Positions 36,441-48,400 of a stretch of 64,000 nucleotides of DNA are shown here, in pieces (the first letter of the stretch is position 1; every line of letters begins with the position of its first letter). Origin of the DNA: Cardinalis cardinalis (taxonomy: Eukaryota > Chordata > Aves > Passeriformes > Cardinalidae); NCBI GenBank assembly GCA_014549065.1, contig JACDOX010000008.1:5952001-6016000 (forward strand), given 5' to 3'. The notes below the pieces were generated by a model. The model did not search any database. It was not told the origin of the DNA and worked only from the letters and a program-made list of their open reading frames with translations. Made by a program: the position numbers and the translations under genes.

Positions 36441-39400
36441 CTGTAAGAAACAATTCATGGTTAAACAGCTGAAATTGCAGCCTCAGTCCTATCACTGTTT
36501 TCTGACTTGTGTACTTACAGGCCTCATAACTGTGTAAAGCAGACAGACTCTTTATCCTAACTATGTCTAACCACTTTTCCAGTTAATTACATTTTAAAAG
36601 AAAGATATCAGCGAGAGATGGATTGATTCTCTCTTCATTCTTCAGGTAGCAATCCTCCTTGCATATAAATACCTAGAATTACTTGTGAACCTTGTAGCCT
36701 CAGAGACTGCAACTAACTGATGTCAAATCGATGCTCAACTAATGGCTCCATCAGTCACTGGGAAAGAAAAAATTGTAGTATGTTAATTTCAGTGGATTTT
36801 TTTTTTCCACTGACATTGATTAAACCAATATTTCTTCCGAGGAGGTTTAATCATTCCCTTGTAAGCCATATGTGTCAAACATGCCAAGGCATGAAAATTA
36901 AGAAGGATGGCAGAGGCTGAAGTCTAAGCTTAGGAAAAAGTTCCACTTTCATTGTTCTGTTGGAATCACGATCAGCTTGTCAATATTTAAGGGAACACAG
37001 AGAGCTGCCTCACAGCTTTTCACATGCTTCAGGTTATTTCTGGCACCACAACCCCTCTTAGAACTGCCTGAGGACTACTTAAATGACAATGTTAATATTT
37101 ATGTAATAAATAGAGCAATAGTCAGAAAANTAAAACATACTAAAAAGGTAAGAAAACTGTATTGGAGCCTGTGCCGTTGGGAAGTCCTTTACTTGCAGAT
37201 GACAACATCCAGAGAGCTCTTCTTTATAGACGTCAGCAGGAACACTGCAGCTTTGCAGGTGTGTAGCTTGCCTGTGATGTGCTTATTTTGATTGCATAAC
37301 CAGCAGCCCAGTCTACTTCTAAAAGGATGATATGCCACGACTCCAAGTACTGTCTATATGGTGAAACTATGCAATATAAAAAGGAGGCTTTGAGATAATG
37401 ATAAAATGCTCAATTTTAATTATAAACAAAATTAATGCATTGAGCCAAAGACCTACTCATATTTTATATATTTCTTAAAACTGACTTAAAACAACACTCA
37501 GACCTTCTCGCCAGATTTCCTTGCACTTGTGTCACTGCATTTATCATCCTGTATCTGATCCCATAAATGCTTCAGGGAAGGGAGTATGCTATATTCTATT
37601 GAAAAAGCTCTATAAATTATATACGTGGTTTCTGATAGTTCTCATCCTCAACAAGATTTCCTTCTACTCTGTGGACTTTGGAAAAGTTGTCTTTGCTAAA
37701 AGAAATCCTTCAACATTCCTGAAGTGCTTGTGGCCTTTATACTGGATGCTGAGGCACTTCTCATGTGTTACACTGTCATTGTTTTCCATCCTGGAGAGAC
37801 AGACGACTCATTAATCTGATAAAGACCATTTTTGTGAGACTTACCTCGAACAACCAAATAAGCAATGCTGCAATGCCAATGGATCTCATGATACCAGTGT
37901 AGTAATCCAGCAGAGCCTGTCTGCACCCCTTCATCCAGATATTGAGCTCCTCTGTGAGGAAGTCGTAGTTGTAGTGAGCGCTGTTGTTTGTCAACTGGTA
38001 CTGGATGCAGGGCCGTGGTGAGCTGGGATTGCAGCAGCTAAAGGGGACTCCATCCACCAAGAACTTCCCATCAATGTTGCTCTTCAGACGGCTGCAACAG
38101 GACAAAGTCTGGGCATTACAAACCTGGTGGCAGCAGCAGGCAGTGCTTGTGATTTTAGAATAACAGAACTCTGCTGCAATGTAGGCCTCGCCAACATAAC
38201 AAAAGGAAAATGAGTATATACTTTCAACTGGAGAAGTTGTTTACTGCAGGAACACTGAATATTGGATTTGCTGTATTTAAGTGTGGTGTAGGAGATGTTG
38301 CCTTTTTAGGTATCTTTGTGCTGAATACTAAAGACAAGTTTTGGACTTGTTTATCTTGGTGGAATTGTAATGGAAGTTATATCCCTGGAAATCCTGTTTT
38401 TCACTACTTCTGGATTAATTTTCAGCATAATCATTCCATGAGAGGGATCCAAATACGAGAACAACTTTGTATGCCACAGGAAGCACTGGAAATCATCTGC
38501 TGGCCTTTTGCCACCCATTGCAAGGGCTGGTCCAGCACGTGTTTTGAGACTAATTCACAAGGGAATTTCTACTTCTTGTAACTTCACTTTCTGTAACTTT
38601 AAGAAATGTATTTGTTGCTAAAAATACTCATTTCCCTCCTCTATAAGATCAGGTGGAAAACAAGTGGTGAAAGAAGAAAGATAAAGGGGAATAGGAAAAA
38701 AATCATAGGATGGGAAGATAACACAGTCTCAACCAAGATTTTCTGGAAGATAAATGAATCCTTGGTATGTATTTTCTTCCAAGAAAGAGATTTTCCAGAA
38801 ACTGGACAGTATCTAAGATGCTGAGAGACACTCTCACACCTTTGGGAAGCAGCCTCTAAGCAAATATCTGTTCTTATGCTTGGTGGAAAAGGCTGATTTC
38901 CTGAGACAGCCCCATGGGTGAGAACCATGTTCTGGTTTATCAAGTCCAGGCCATTTACCCTTTGTAAGGGGACCAGAATACAGGATAGATAATTTCCACT
39001 TAGATATACAGCATTCACTATTTGCCAATAGTAAATTTTCTAGTATTTTCCAAAAGTTACTCATTTATTAATGTTTGCAAATAATATTTTCTGTTCCAGT
39101 ACAGCTGATCTAAATGAGAGGAAAGGAAATCATTAAAAGAAGCTCATTAGGTAAACGGAGCAGAAATACTGTGGTCCAGTTTTGACCTAGAATTTGGGAC
39201 CTTCAAATTAATAAATGTAACCTTCAAATGTAACATAAGCTGCTAGGAAGCTCAGTATTTGTCAGTGCTATGATGGCAGAAAAAAACCCCTGCTTTTGTT
39301 TTATTGCTGTGAGCCCACTAAATACAACCTCCTTTTTTGTTCCTTGGTCTTTTCTTCCTCTATTTTGGGTTGTAGTGGGGTTTTTTTGTTTGTTTTACCT

Positions 39401-42338
39401 AAAATTCTCTCAAAAACATTTTCCTCAAGGTTCTTTCCAGGTAAACCAGGAAGTTCACCTGCCATTTCCTGCTCCCATAAGGAGTGGGATAGGCATGAAT
39501 TTTCCTCCATTTTCAAGTCTAGCTTTTCATTTTGTTGCCACCATATCCCTGACTGAAGTGTGTGAGCCATGTTGTGAGCATAGGCAAAACCAAACACTAG
39601 AAGGGAAGGGAGCCAGAGAGGCACAAACCAGAGGGCTCCAGTGTGGGAGGAGAAGAGAAAGCTCACAGAGGAGAGAAAGACTGGCGCATTGTGAAAGGGA
39701 AGATCTTACCTGGGATGGCAAAATGCCCTCCATGTTTCAAGGTATTATATATATTTAATGACCCCAATATAGTACAGCATTTAAGATGGTTGAAATACAA
39801 TCTTTTAAACTCTTTCGATTCCAAGCATCAATTAAAACACTTTCTTTTGTTCGAGTAGTGGTATAAAGAGGAATCCTTTCTACTGCCAGGAGTAACAGTT
39901 TTCAGACTTGGGTTATATCCTCCTGCCACTCTGTTTCCTCTGCTAGTGGCAAATTAAAAAATTATTTCATTTGTGTGTTGGTACTGTTAGAAGGGAAGAC
40001 TTCAGTAAAAGAATTGGTGGAGCAACACATTCACTGCTATTTGCTGTTGCAATTCAAAGTAGTTATGGTATTGTAAAGCAAATCTTTGCTTTACAGCAAA
40101 GATGATTTTTACCAAACCAAATCAATGGTAGCATTGTACTGCTGTAACCTCATGTTCCTAGCTTTCCCACTGACTGTTTCCATGCCTTGTTAAATTGTGG
40201 TGTTGGCAAGAGATTTGTAGAAGAGGGTTTTGCAGTAAGGTGAAAAGTTCAGTTTTGCAAAGCTTACATGTGAGTTCACAGTATATCAGATCTCACCTGC
40301 TTTGCCTCTTGATCTATAAACTACTGACACAGAGTACAAGTTGAAACCAAGAAAGACTTGATGCCTTCTCCATCCTTTCTGAACATTACCAGCTGGGCTT
40401 TGCTTCCAAGGATTTCATATCAAATGTTTCACTACTAGATTTTTGGAAGTCACGGTATAGTTTTGTTATACAGCACCAACTCGGATTCTGCCAGTCAAGA
40501 TAAAATTAAGCAATCTATCCACAGCAAAAGACATTTACAAATTACTTTCCTCACACACATTGCACTGCCACCTTCTGCCTAAATGGGGCAAAAGCTAACT
40601 GACAGTGTATTCTCAAAACAATGGCAAAGCACAGGGGAGCCTGCAGAATAAAACACAACTTAATTAAAACCCTGGGTAAAACATTACTGTTTTTGCCTCT
40701 CTCACAGAAATAAAAGGAACTATATTTTACTTTTGACCTCACACTAAGCTACTACTTCTAAATTCCTGGAGATGGTCTTTGTTGTCATGTCACTTTTCAG
40801 CATAGACCCAAGATTTGAAACAGCTCTGGTCAGTCTGTTCTGTGTGACACTTTCTAACTTCTCTCTTGAGAATGCCTGTATTGCTTTATTTCCACAGTAT
40901 CTTCTGTATGCTGATGCCCTCTTGTTTGTATTCTCCTAGGTCCTGCCCTCTGGTATATTTGCAGCTCTCTAGATATGCTTTGCTATGATGGCAGTTTCAA
41001 ATTGCAAATTCTGTAAAATTAAGACCTTTGGCCTCCCTTTCTCTGGCTTTATTGTCACTGATTTTTGAGTTCAACAAAATGCAGCATTTCCAAATGCCAG
41101 TCAAGCTCTTTCCATTTGTCTTTCCTGGAAATACGAAGCTACTACTCTCTTGTCAGTGAAGACCTTTTTCAGCTTTAGAAGAATTATTACAGACTGGATT
41201 GTCTACTTTTGTAAGTTTTAAATTTTTACCTTTTCTGTAAGTATTACCACTCTTCTTTTTGTGCATATAATTTCACAGTTGCTACATCATGTGAAGCACC
41301 ACCAGCAGAAAGAAATGGGGGATTTCTGCTTTTTGTGCAGTGTATGTAGTGTTTGGCAGTTTCTCACATGTGAACATACAGATTTGAACCTGGGATTGCA
41401 AAGTCTAATACCTTGAAGAAGAGGGGTCTTTCAGTGCTTAGAATTGACTGTGCAACGTACTGATAGTACAATCCTTTTTTTCTTACTGTTATCAGCTCAC
41501 TATAAATGAAATTCAATATTTGAGGTAGCTAATTCACCAAACTGAAAAAGGAAATACATCTTTGCTTTGCTTAGCATCCCTAAAGGCTTAGCAAAAGGCA
41601 GCTTTTGATTGTGCATGTATTTAGCATATTTTGTGAGTAACCTGTTCATTCTAATTTTTTTTAAAGTTAAGATACAAAGGTCCAGGAAAAAAAGGGCTTT
41701 CCAATCCCAAAGGACTTTTTCTTCATAAATTTTTTGCTGTGACTGATAAATACTTACTCCAGAACCTCCTTGGAAGCCATATTCAGATACCGAGGAGATA
41801 CCCACTGAATTTCAAACCAGTCTCTAAAGCCATTGTTTCCACAGCAACGGAATCCAATTTGTAACAAATCCACTGTTTTCTTTAAGAAACATCGCCCAGG
41901 TATGTCTGTGTCTTTATAGAACTTAATGGCATCCCTCAGTCCCAGATAGAGAGACTCTTCCAGCTCGTTCCTCATGGTATAGCACATGAGAGCACCCACC
42001 AGGATGCAGAAGGTAAAACAGAAGGTACATACGATGTATGGCAGCATTACTAGTTTCCAGCGAGAGAACTTGTTTGCATCTGAGCAGTCATAGCAGATTT
42101 TGCCACCCAGAAAGTTGATGATACATGCTATGACCCCTACAGAGATCAGCATGTTGGGGACAGAGTTAATGTCCCCTTTTGCCATCACTTCATTGCGCTT
42201 CTTGATCTCTATTTTCAGAAAGAGGCCAAGACTGAAGAGAATGATCCCACTCACTACAGAAACCCAGTTGAGGATCCATAAGATCTGAGCCAATTTGTCC
42301 CTCTTGGTTTTGGTGAATTTGACTTTGAGGACAGCCAT
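36174..42338 (-). CDS. PRPH2L: Peripherin-2-like (RDS-family) photoreceptor tetraspanin, complete, 3 exons
   Basis: Peripherin/RDS proteins are tetraspanins of photoreceptor disc rims that shape and stabilise outer-segment discs. Exons 42338-41758, 38091-37845 and 36440-36174 join to 364 codons plus stop. Exon coding lengths of 581 and 247 match PRPH2. The protein begins MAVLKVKFTKTKRDKLAQIL and has four hydrophobic segments. Its large D2 loop keeps C150, C165-C166 (CCGNNGFRDWF), C213-C214, C222 and C250, and the N-glycosylation sequon at N229. The sequence looks more like the second chicken peripherin (RDS2) than RDS1 or ROM1; that is from memory. The start at 42338 has A at -3 and G at +4 and fits the family N-terminus. 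An in-frame ATG 12 codons upstream is less likely. Convergent with UBR2. No disruption seen. Confidence 0.93.
37845..38091 (-). CDS. PRPH2L: Peripherin-2-like exon 2
   Basis: 247 bases between acceptor TTGCAG and donor GTAAGT (minus strand). Encodes RLKSNIDGKFLVDGVPFSCC, PSSPRPCIQYQLTNNSAHYN, the last D2 cysteine (C250) and most of TM4 (IGIAALLIWLFE). Confidence 0.95.
41758..42338 (-). CDS. PRPH2L: Peripherin-2-like exon 1
   Basis: 193 codons plus two bases, ending before donor GTAAGT (minus strand). Encodes the cytoplasmic N-terminus, TM1 (about 19-41), TM2 (about 61-79), TM3 (about 99-121) and the first half of the D2 loop, with CCGNNGFRDWFEIQW at 165-179. Confidence 0.95.
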
Positions 42339-42466
42339 AGTCAGACACGCATTAGGAAAAGAAGCGTAGGTCAAGGGAAGCTCATAAGCTGATTAGGAGC
42401 ATGGATCCAAGGCGTGCAGTGGAAATCTGAAGAAGAGGGAGAGAGATTACTGTCTGTTTGACCAGG

Positions 42467-42474
42467 TATTTATA
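42467..42474 (-). promoter_or_regulatory. TATA box of the peripherin-2-like gene
   Basis: The minus strand reads CTATAAATACC here, about 130 bases upstream of the ATG. Transcription would start around 42440, giving a 5'UTR of about 100 bases. TAATC cores (photoreceptor homeodomain-type sites) occur at 42445-42449 and 42391-42395 on the minus strand, inside the presumed 5'UTR. Confidence 0.55.
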
Positions 42475-42479
42475 GAGCC

Positions 42480-45400
42480 TACAAAAGAACTTCCTGTACA
42501 GCCTCATGCACTCTTGAGTCCTGCCAAGGGAGTGCCCCAGTGAAATTTATTGCTTAAATTTCATAACAATGTGAATCACTTTAAAAAAATAAGTTCTAAG
42601 GACCAACTAGAGCAATTAAAAATAAGTGAATAGTATGAACAGAGACTCTGGATTCCTATGAATTTTTGTCAAGACCAATTTTCTGTGCAGACCTGATATC
42701 TAAAAGTGAACTGGTCTGCTGTCTTGCCCTTCAGAAGACTCTCAACATCTTTCCCTTCTTGTTGCCTGTATTTTTTTAACAATTACAGGTATTTATTATT
42801 ATTAGATTCCTGTGTCATGGTCAGGTTTGTGTTCAAAAGTTGAATAAATATATATATACAGCCTTCTTTTTTTCTTTCCTGAAATCTTGCTTGTCTTGTT
42901 CCTAATTTGGCAACTCTCATTAGAGTGATTTTATATTGTAAAACTCTGCATTATATAATTATATGGTAATTTAATTCCAGCAATACAATGGCATTTATAA
43001 ACAGTAAAGTGTAATCCTGTAAATCTGAGGAAATAAGAGATATATAAGCAGCATGATATTTTCAAAGTTAGTGGATGCTATTACTGAATAAAACTTGTAT
43101 CAGCTAAAACAGCATGAAAAACACCTGGGGACAGACAAGCTGGACAGAAGTAGGGCTGCACTGACCCAGTAGAGGGTCCCCAGCTGCAGTGAAGCTTAGC
43201 ATTGGATAAGCAGATTGTTGCAGAGTGCAGTTGAAAAAGGTAACAGAATCCCAGCATCTTCATGCGTTTATGTCGGAAGGAATCAGTTCAGTTTGTACAG
43301 GCAAGGAATAGGTTGTGTGATTCATATTAGGATATGGTTAAATATCTTCATACACTAAGATTTTAAGGCCTGTGATATCTAATTAATTCAAGTTTCATTT
43401 ATTTACTCCTGCATTTACAGAGAAAACTAATTCCTCTCAAAGCTATTCAGCTCTGTATGTCTTTTGTACAATACAGAGAATAGTGTGCAAAATGCACAGT
43501 GTTTTTCCTTTATGACTCTATTTCCAGAGGTGTTGAGGCCAGCAGCTTTCTGAATTTTAAAGTTCAGAAATAGGGTCCTAATGGTAATGATTGTTAAGGT
43601 TGATTATTAATTATGGCTGAATATTTATTGTGATCATATTGTGATAATCATATAAATGATAGACACCTTACAGAAATGTCCAGAGAATAGTAATTTATAA
43701 AATTACACCACTTGCTTCACACCATTTTTCTCCAGTACTGTTCAGACCTCATTTGAAGGGATCATGCTCTGGTGGTGCAGAATTAAGCCTCCCTATGAGT
43801 TCAGCTGACAGCCTGAATAAGCCTGCTAAGCCTGGAGACAGTATCTTTGATTGCTTCACCAGTNAAGCAGTTTGTGACTTGACCTTAAATAACTGTAAAT
43901 GATGGCTGCTAATAGATCTATTTGCCCCTGATGCCCAGGCCTCAGAGCTCACAACAGTGAGAATCTGTTGTGAAATTTACTGATTGCTGATACACAGCTC
44001 ATGTTCAATGGCCAGCACACATGAATGCATCACTCACTTTCACTTCTGTGAAACACATGCACATATTTGAACAATGCCTCAAAATTGTTCAGCACACATT
44101 TAGTTACAGTGTCACTGAAAACACCCTACTTGCTAAACAAATTTAGTTTTACCATTTGGACAAAAGTTGTAAATAGTTCTACTCTACTTAAAATTAATCT
44201 ACTCCAGAGGCATTGTTGATTTTGTAAGATATAGATTTGAGACTTTGTCATATTCTAGCCATAAAGAAATTTGAAGTTGAGTTCCATCAGCGGGGATACA
44301 TTCAATCTCATGGAGCTATTCCATCCTCAATTTTCAGATGCGTGATGTTTAAAAAAAGTTAAAAACCTCTGTGCAAGAAAAATTCTCCAAGTAATTCCTT
44401 GTCTCCAGAAATTCTCATGAAGTATTCTTAGCTTCCTTTGTGAATTTTTAGTATTGTTGTAGGATCAGATTTCATGGAATATTGACATTTATCTTACAGT
44501 GCTACTACCCACACCAGCAGCATAAGATCTGTGATTTCATGGAGTCCTAGTGCCAGATAAAGGGGTGGAATGACTGGTTCTTGTAGTTCAAAGGCCACTT
44601 GTTGACTGACCCTGGCTGTCACTGATATGCTTGGGATTGATCTTTGGGAGACACTGTACTTCTCATGAAACCTTGAGTGCATAGAGTCTGGGACAGAAGA
44701 GCAAATGATCTATTCCATTCCTTGTTCTTAGCCTTCTACATGAATACTTACATTAAGATTTTCACCTGTGCTAACAGTTTACTGAATTTATTTCTGATAA
44801 TAAGACTCTCTTCACATCAGGAAGAATTTTATAAATGCATCATAACATTATTCTTTCCCTGTTTAACAAAGTATTGAATACATTTATCAGTGTAAGATCT
44901 ATTGTAACACATGCACAGCTGCGTAGTATAATTTTTTGAGCACCATGAAGAAAGTTTTTCCAGCTGAAAGAGCTGAACTGCAGTTATGAGCTAAAAATGT
45001 CAGTCTTGCTCTGCAACATGTGTCTGTTCTTCTCCAAGTCATAGTTGGCGGTGGGTTACAGTAAAGCCACAAATGCTCCCAGCATTTCAGTGGAACTAGT
45101 GCCTCTGTCATAGTTCTTAAAAACCTTTGCATGTGAGCCACTTCAGATTTATGAATCATATACACACAGATATACTTTCCCCAGCTATGGGACAGCAAAT
45201 CAGATTTTATTCTATAAAGAGAGAAATACTTCTTTAAACAAAAGAAGACAAATAAATGTGGAAATCTCTCCCATACTATCAATACTGTTCTCAAGCTTTC
45301 TTTGTCTAATTAAAATTGATTTAACTTTAAATACAGCTTCCATCACCATACAATTTGCTTCCAAGATGTCACCTAGCAGTTCCTTTGCTATCAAATTCCC

Positions 45401-48400
45401 CTAACTATATTGAACAAGACATAGCACAGCTATTTTTTAATAATATTTACTTATTAGATACAAATTGTTCAGAGAAATTTTGCAATTTTGTCATGAACAA
45501 GCCACATCTTATCTTACTGATTTTGCTAAAATCTGTTATTTTAGCTAAAAATACATTGCCATTTGTGACATTATAAAAGAAACCACTAACCTGCTTCAGA
45601 GGACTCAACAGGATCTTGAAACTGGTAACTTGTTGAATTCAATGGAGAAAATACCTGAACTGGACATCCTGAGGATGACTGAAATATGGATTTCCTGATG
45701 TTTCTGTAGTTGCTCTGTCTTCACACTAACTCACCAATGGAGATGGAGAAAACCACTTCAACTCTCCTGCCTGTGGTAATCTCTCCTTCATCTCTAATCG
45801 TAGCTAAGAGATTTATTTCAAGGTTCTTATGCCACCAGATTAAATCCTACAAAACAGGCCAATTAACTGAGTGTGAACTGAGATCTCACCAACAAAATGG
45901 TTTATAGGACTTTCTTCTACCTTTTTACCCTCATGAAGATTTGGGCTAGTAAGCAACAGAACGGTTTTTAAGTACCTGCCAATGTCTTCAATAGCTCTTA
46001 ACTTGTTTTTAACAATAAATATGCCTTTAAAGGAGGGAAGAATGAGAATAATGAAAATTTGTGATTCTGTGGGAAGGGAAAATCTATCTTAGGCAACTAT
46101 CATTTATATCCATTATTATGCTCCTTACCCATCATTCCATACTTTGTTGCTTTGGATGCAATTTTCTGTTCTCTGTGTATTGAATGTGATTGTCCTGGAA
46201 AAGAATTCAAGTATCCAAGAGCAATTGGATCATCTGTATGATTCACAGCAGGTTCTGGTTTGGGAAGCTTTCCAGGTTCAAGAACAATCTAGTAGAAACC
46301 TCTGTCCTGGTCTCTTATCTAGATCTATTCCAAGCCAGAAGCAAAAGCAGAAGTGTCATGTCCTCTGGCATTTCTGAGCACAGCATGTAGCAATCTGTGG
46401 GACAGACGTGGCTGGTTTGAACTGGCAACAGTGGCGGCAACAAGCTGAGTCTGCAGCAGGGCTTGCTCAAGTTAGAGGTGATGTCAGTACCAGAACTGAA
46501 TCTCTAAGCAGGACCAGGTTTGAGCTGTAGGCTTGAGCTTAGCATAGCAAAGAGAGTTCAGTGGGCACATGACTAACTGCAAGAGACCCTGCACCAGGCA
46601 CTGTAAATGTGTAGAAATATTCTCAGAAGCATAAACTGTCATCTCCTGGCTTATGATAAGCAATGAACCAGTAGCCTGATAGGACTGTGATTCTAGCTCT
46701 GTGTTCTGGCAGTACACTGGCTTTATCCTGCCTGTGTCCTAAGGATTCAGAGCATCTGTGATACATCTGGGACCTGTTGGACCGACTGCATATGGGCCAC
46801 ACAAATGCTTGCATATGATCAAATACACCCCAATAGCATTGAATTGATCCTGTGCACCAGTCATTCATGCTTTGGATTTGCAGCACTCATGCAGACCACA
46901 GGGAATATTTTAGATCTGTTCAAATGTGTTGGTTTGTGTACAGATTAACTCCACAGAAGTATATTCAAAGGTATAATGTATTCCTTGGGTATAGCACAAG
47001 CACACAAATGTACACCTTTTGAGCTATTGTTCAGCCGGAATGTGATATATCAGAAATCCTGGACAAATGGCTGTAGTACTTTCCTATGCTGAAAAAAAAG
47101 TTCACTCGTGAAAATTCTACCCATCTGCAGAACTACAAACATGTTATTCCTGAGTGTTAGAAAATGTTACTGCCTCAGTTACCTAGTAGCAGAAAACTGC
47201 ACCTTCCCTGTGGCTGCTTTGCAACACAAACCTCGTACTGGCATGCATGGAAGCAAACAAGCAGGAGATGGCAGTGCTGCTGTATGAAAGCTTTTTCTAC
47301 AATACAAAGAAGCTTTTTTTTTTCAGTTTGCGTTAGAGATTAGAGGTCATTCACACAGCTAATGGAAACTCAAGAATGCCCCATTGTAAGAAATTACTTA
47401 AATCCAATTGTAATGCAGTTAGAGTCCAGTGCTACCTGTATTTTTTGTTCCATCTCATATTTGGGAATGGCTTCAGCTGCAAATGTAATATCAAAAGTTG
47501 AATTATTCAGAAATTAGTTCTGTGTCATGGCAGTTTATAATTAACTGTGATGCATATTCTTGCAGACCTTTGGGATGCCTGGACATCATGAGCACAGAAT
47601 AGCATTTTGTAACTTGCAGGAGTACATGGGGGACTGCATCTGTCACCCAGTGGTATAGAAAGAGATCACACACTGTGCTGCTAGCAGTGGAGATTGCTGT
47701 GGATCCGAAACAGGTAAATTTAACAAATGTTTGCCCAATTACTTACCTATTTAATACCATTCATATATAAGTCCCCAGGCAAGGATAGACGTGTTATGAA
47801 TCAGTTTCATGAAATAACTAGTTGGGATGATGCAACATTTAATTTTACATCTTGTTTCCAAAAATTAGTATTTTATTTTTATATTTGGATGGCTTTTCAT
47901 TTCGCCTTGTATTTAATGTAAATGACAACTAATGATATGAGATTTTGGAGTACTAGAATAAAACTGAAGGCACTTGATAAGTCTGATGGAAGCAAGAGAT
48001 AAACAACTTTTCCTTCTGAGCTGGGACAAGTCCATATTCAAGAGGAGATTCTCGCTGATATGTGATATTGGAGAGAGGACACGAACAACAATTTGCTCTT
48101 TTTGGCTTTTGTAAAGTTGTGAACCACATGGTAGACACTTAGAGAATTAAGTTATTAAACAAATAGAAGTAATTGAGTCTTTGAAGAACATTAATTTCTC
48201 AATCACATTTTTGAACTATTAGGAAGGAAGTATAGTGGTATTTAGATGATTATGGTTGTTGTATTAAAGATACCTAAGTTAAGTCACAACATCTGAAATT
48301 CTTATGGAATTGCAGAGTTGGCAGAGGGAATGTCAAAATTTAAAGGCAAGAGGTAATGGCACTAGTCAATAATTTAAAAGGACTCAGTTTGTACATTAAA

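Noticed and set aside
36241..36537. 98-codon + strand frame
   Set aside because: Antisense shadow of peripherin-like exon 3.
38210..39064. Cluster of 72-125 codon frames on both strands
   Set aside because: Intronic between peripherin exons 1 and 2; no recognisable domains or splice logic.
39270..39758. 162-codon + strand open frame in peripherin intron 1
   Set aside because: No family signature, an overlapping open frame on the other strand (39301-39666), and an intronic position; a chance frame.
36174..42338. ROM1 as identity of the tetraspanin
   Set aside because: The N-terminus, the FRDWFEIQW motif and the N229 sequon follow PRPH2/RDS rather than ROM1.
42339..42374. Upstream in-frame ATG (12 codons) for the peripherin-like protein
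   Set aside because: Family proteins start at MA-x-LKVKF, and the downstream ATG has the better initiation context.
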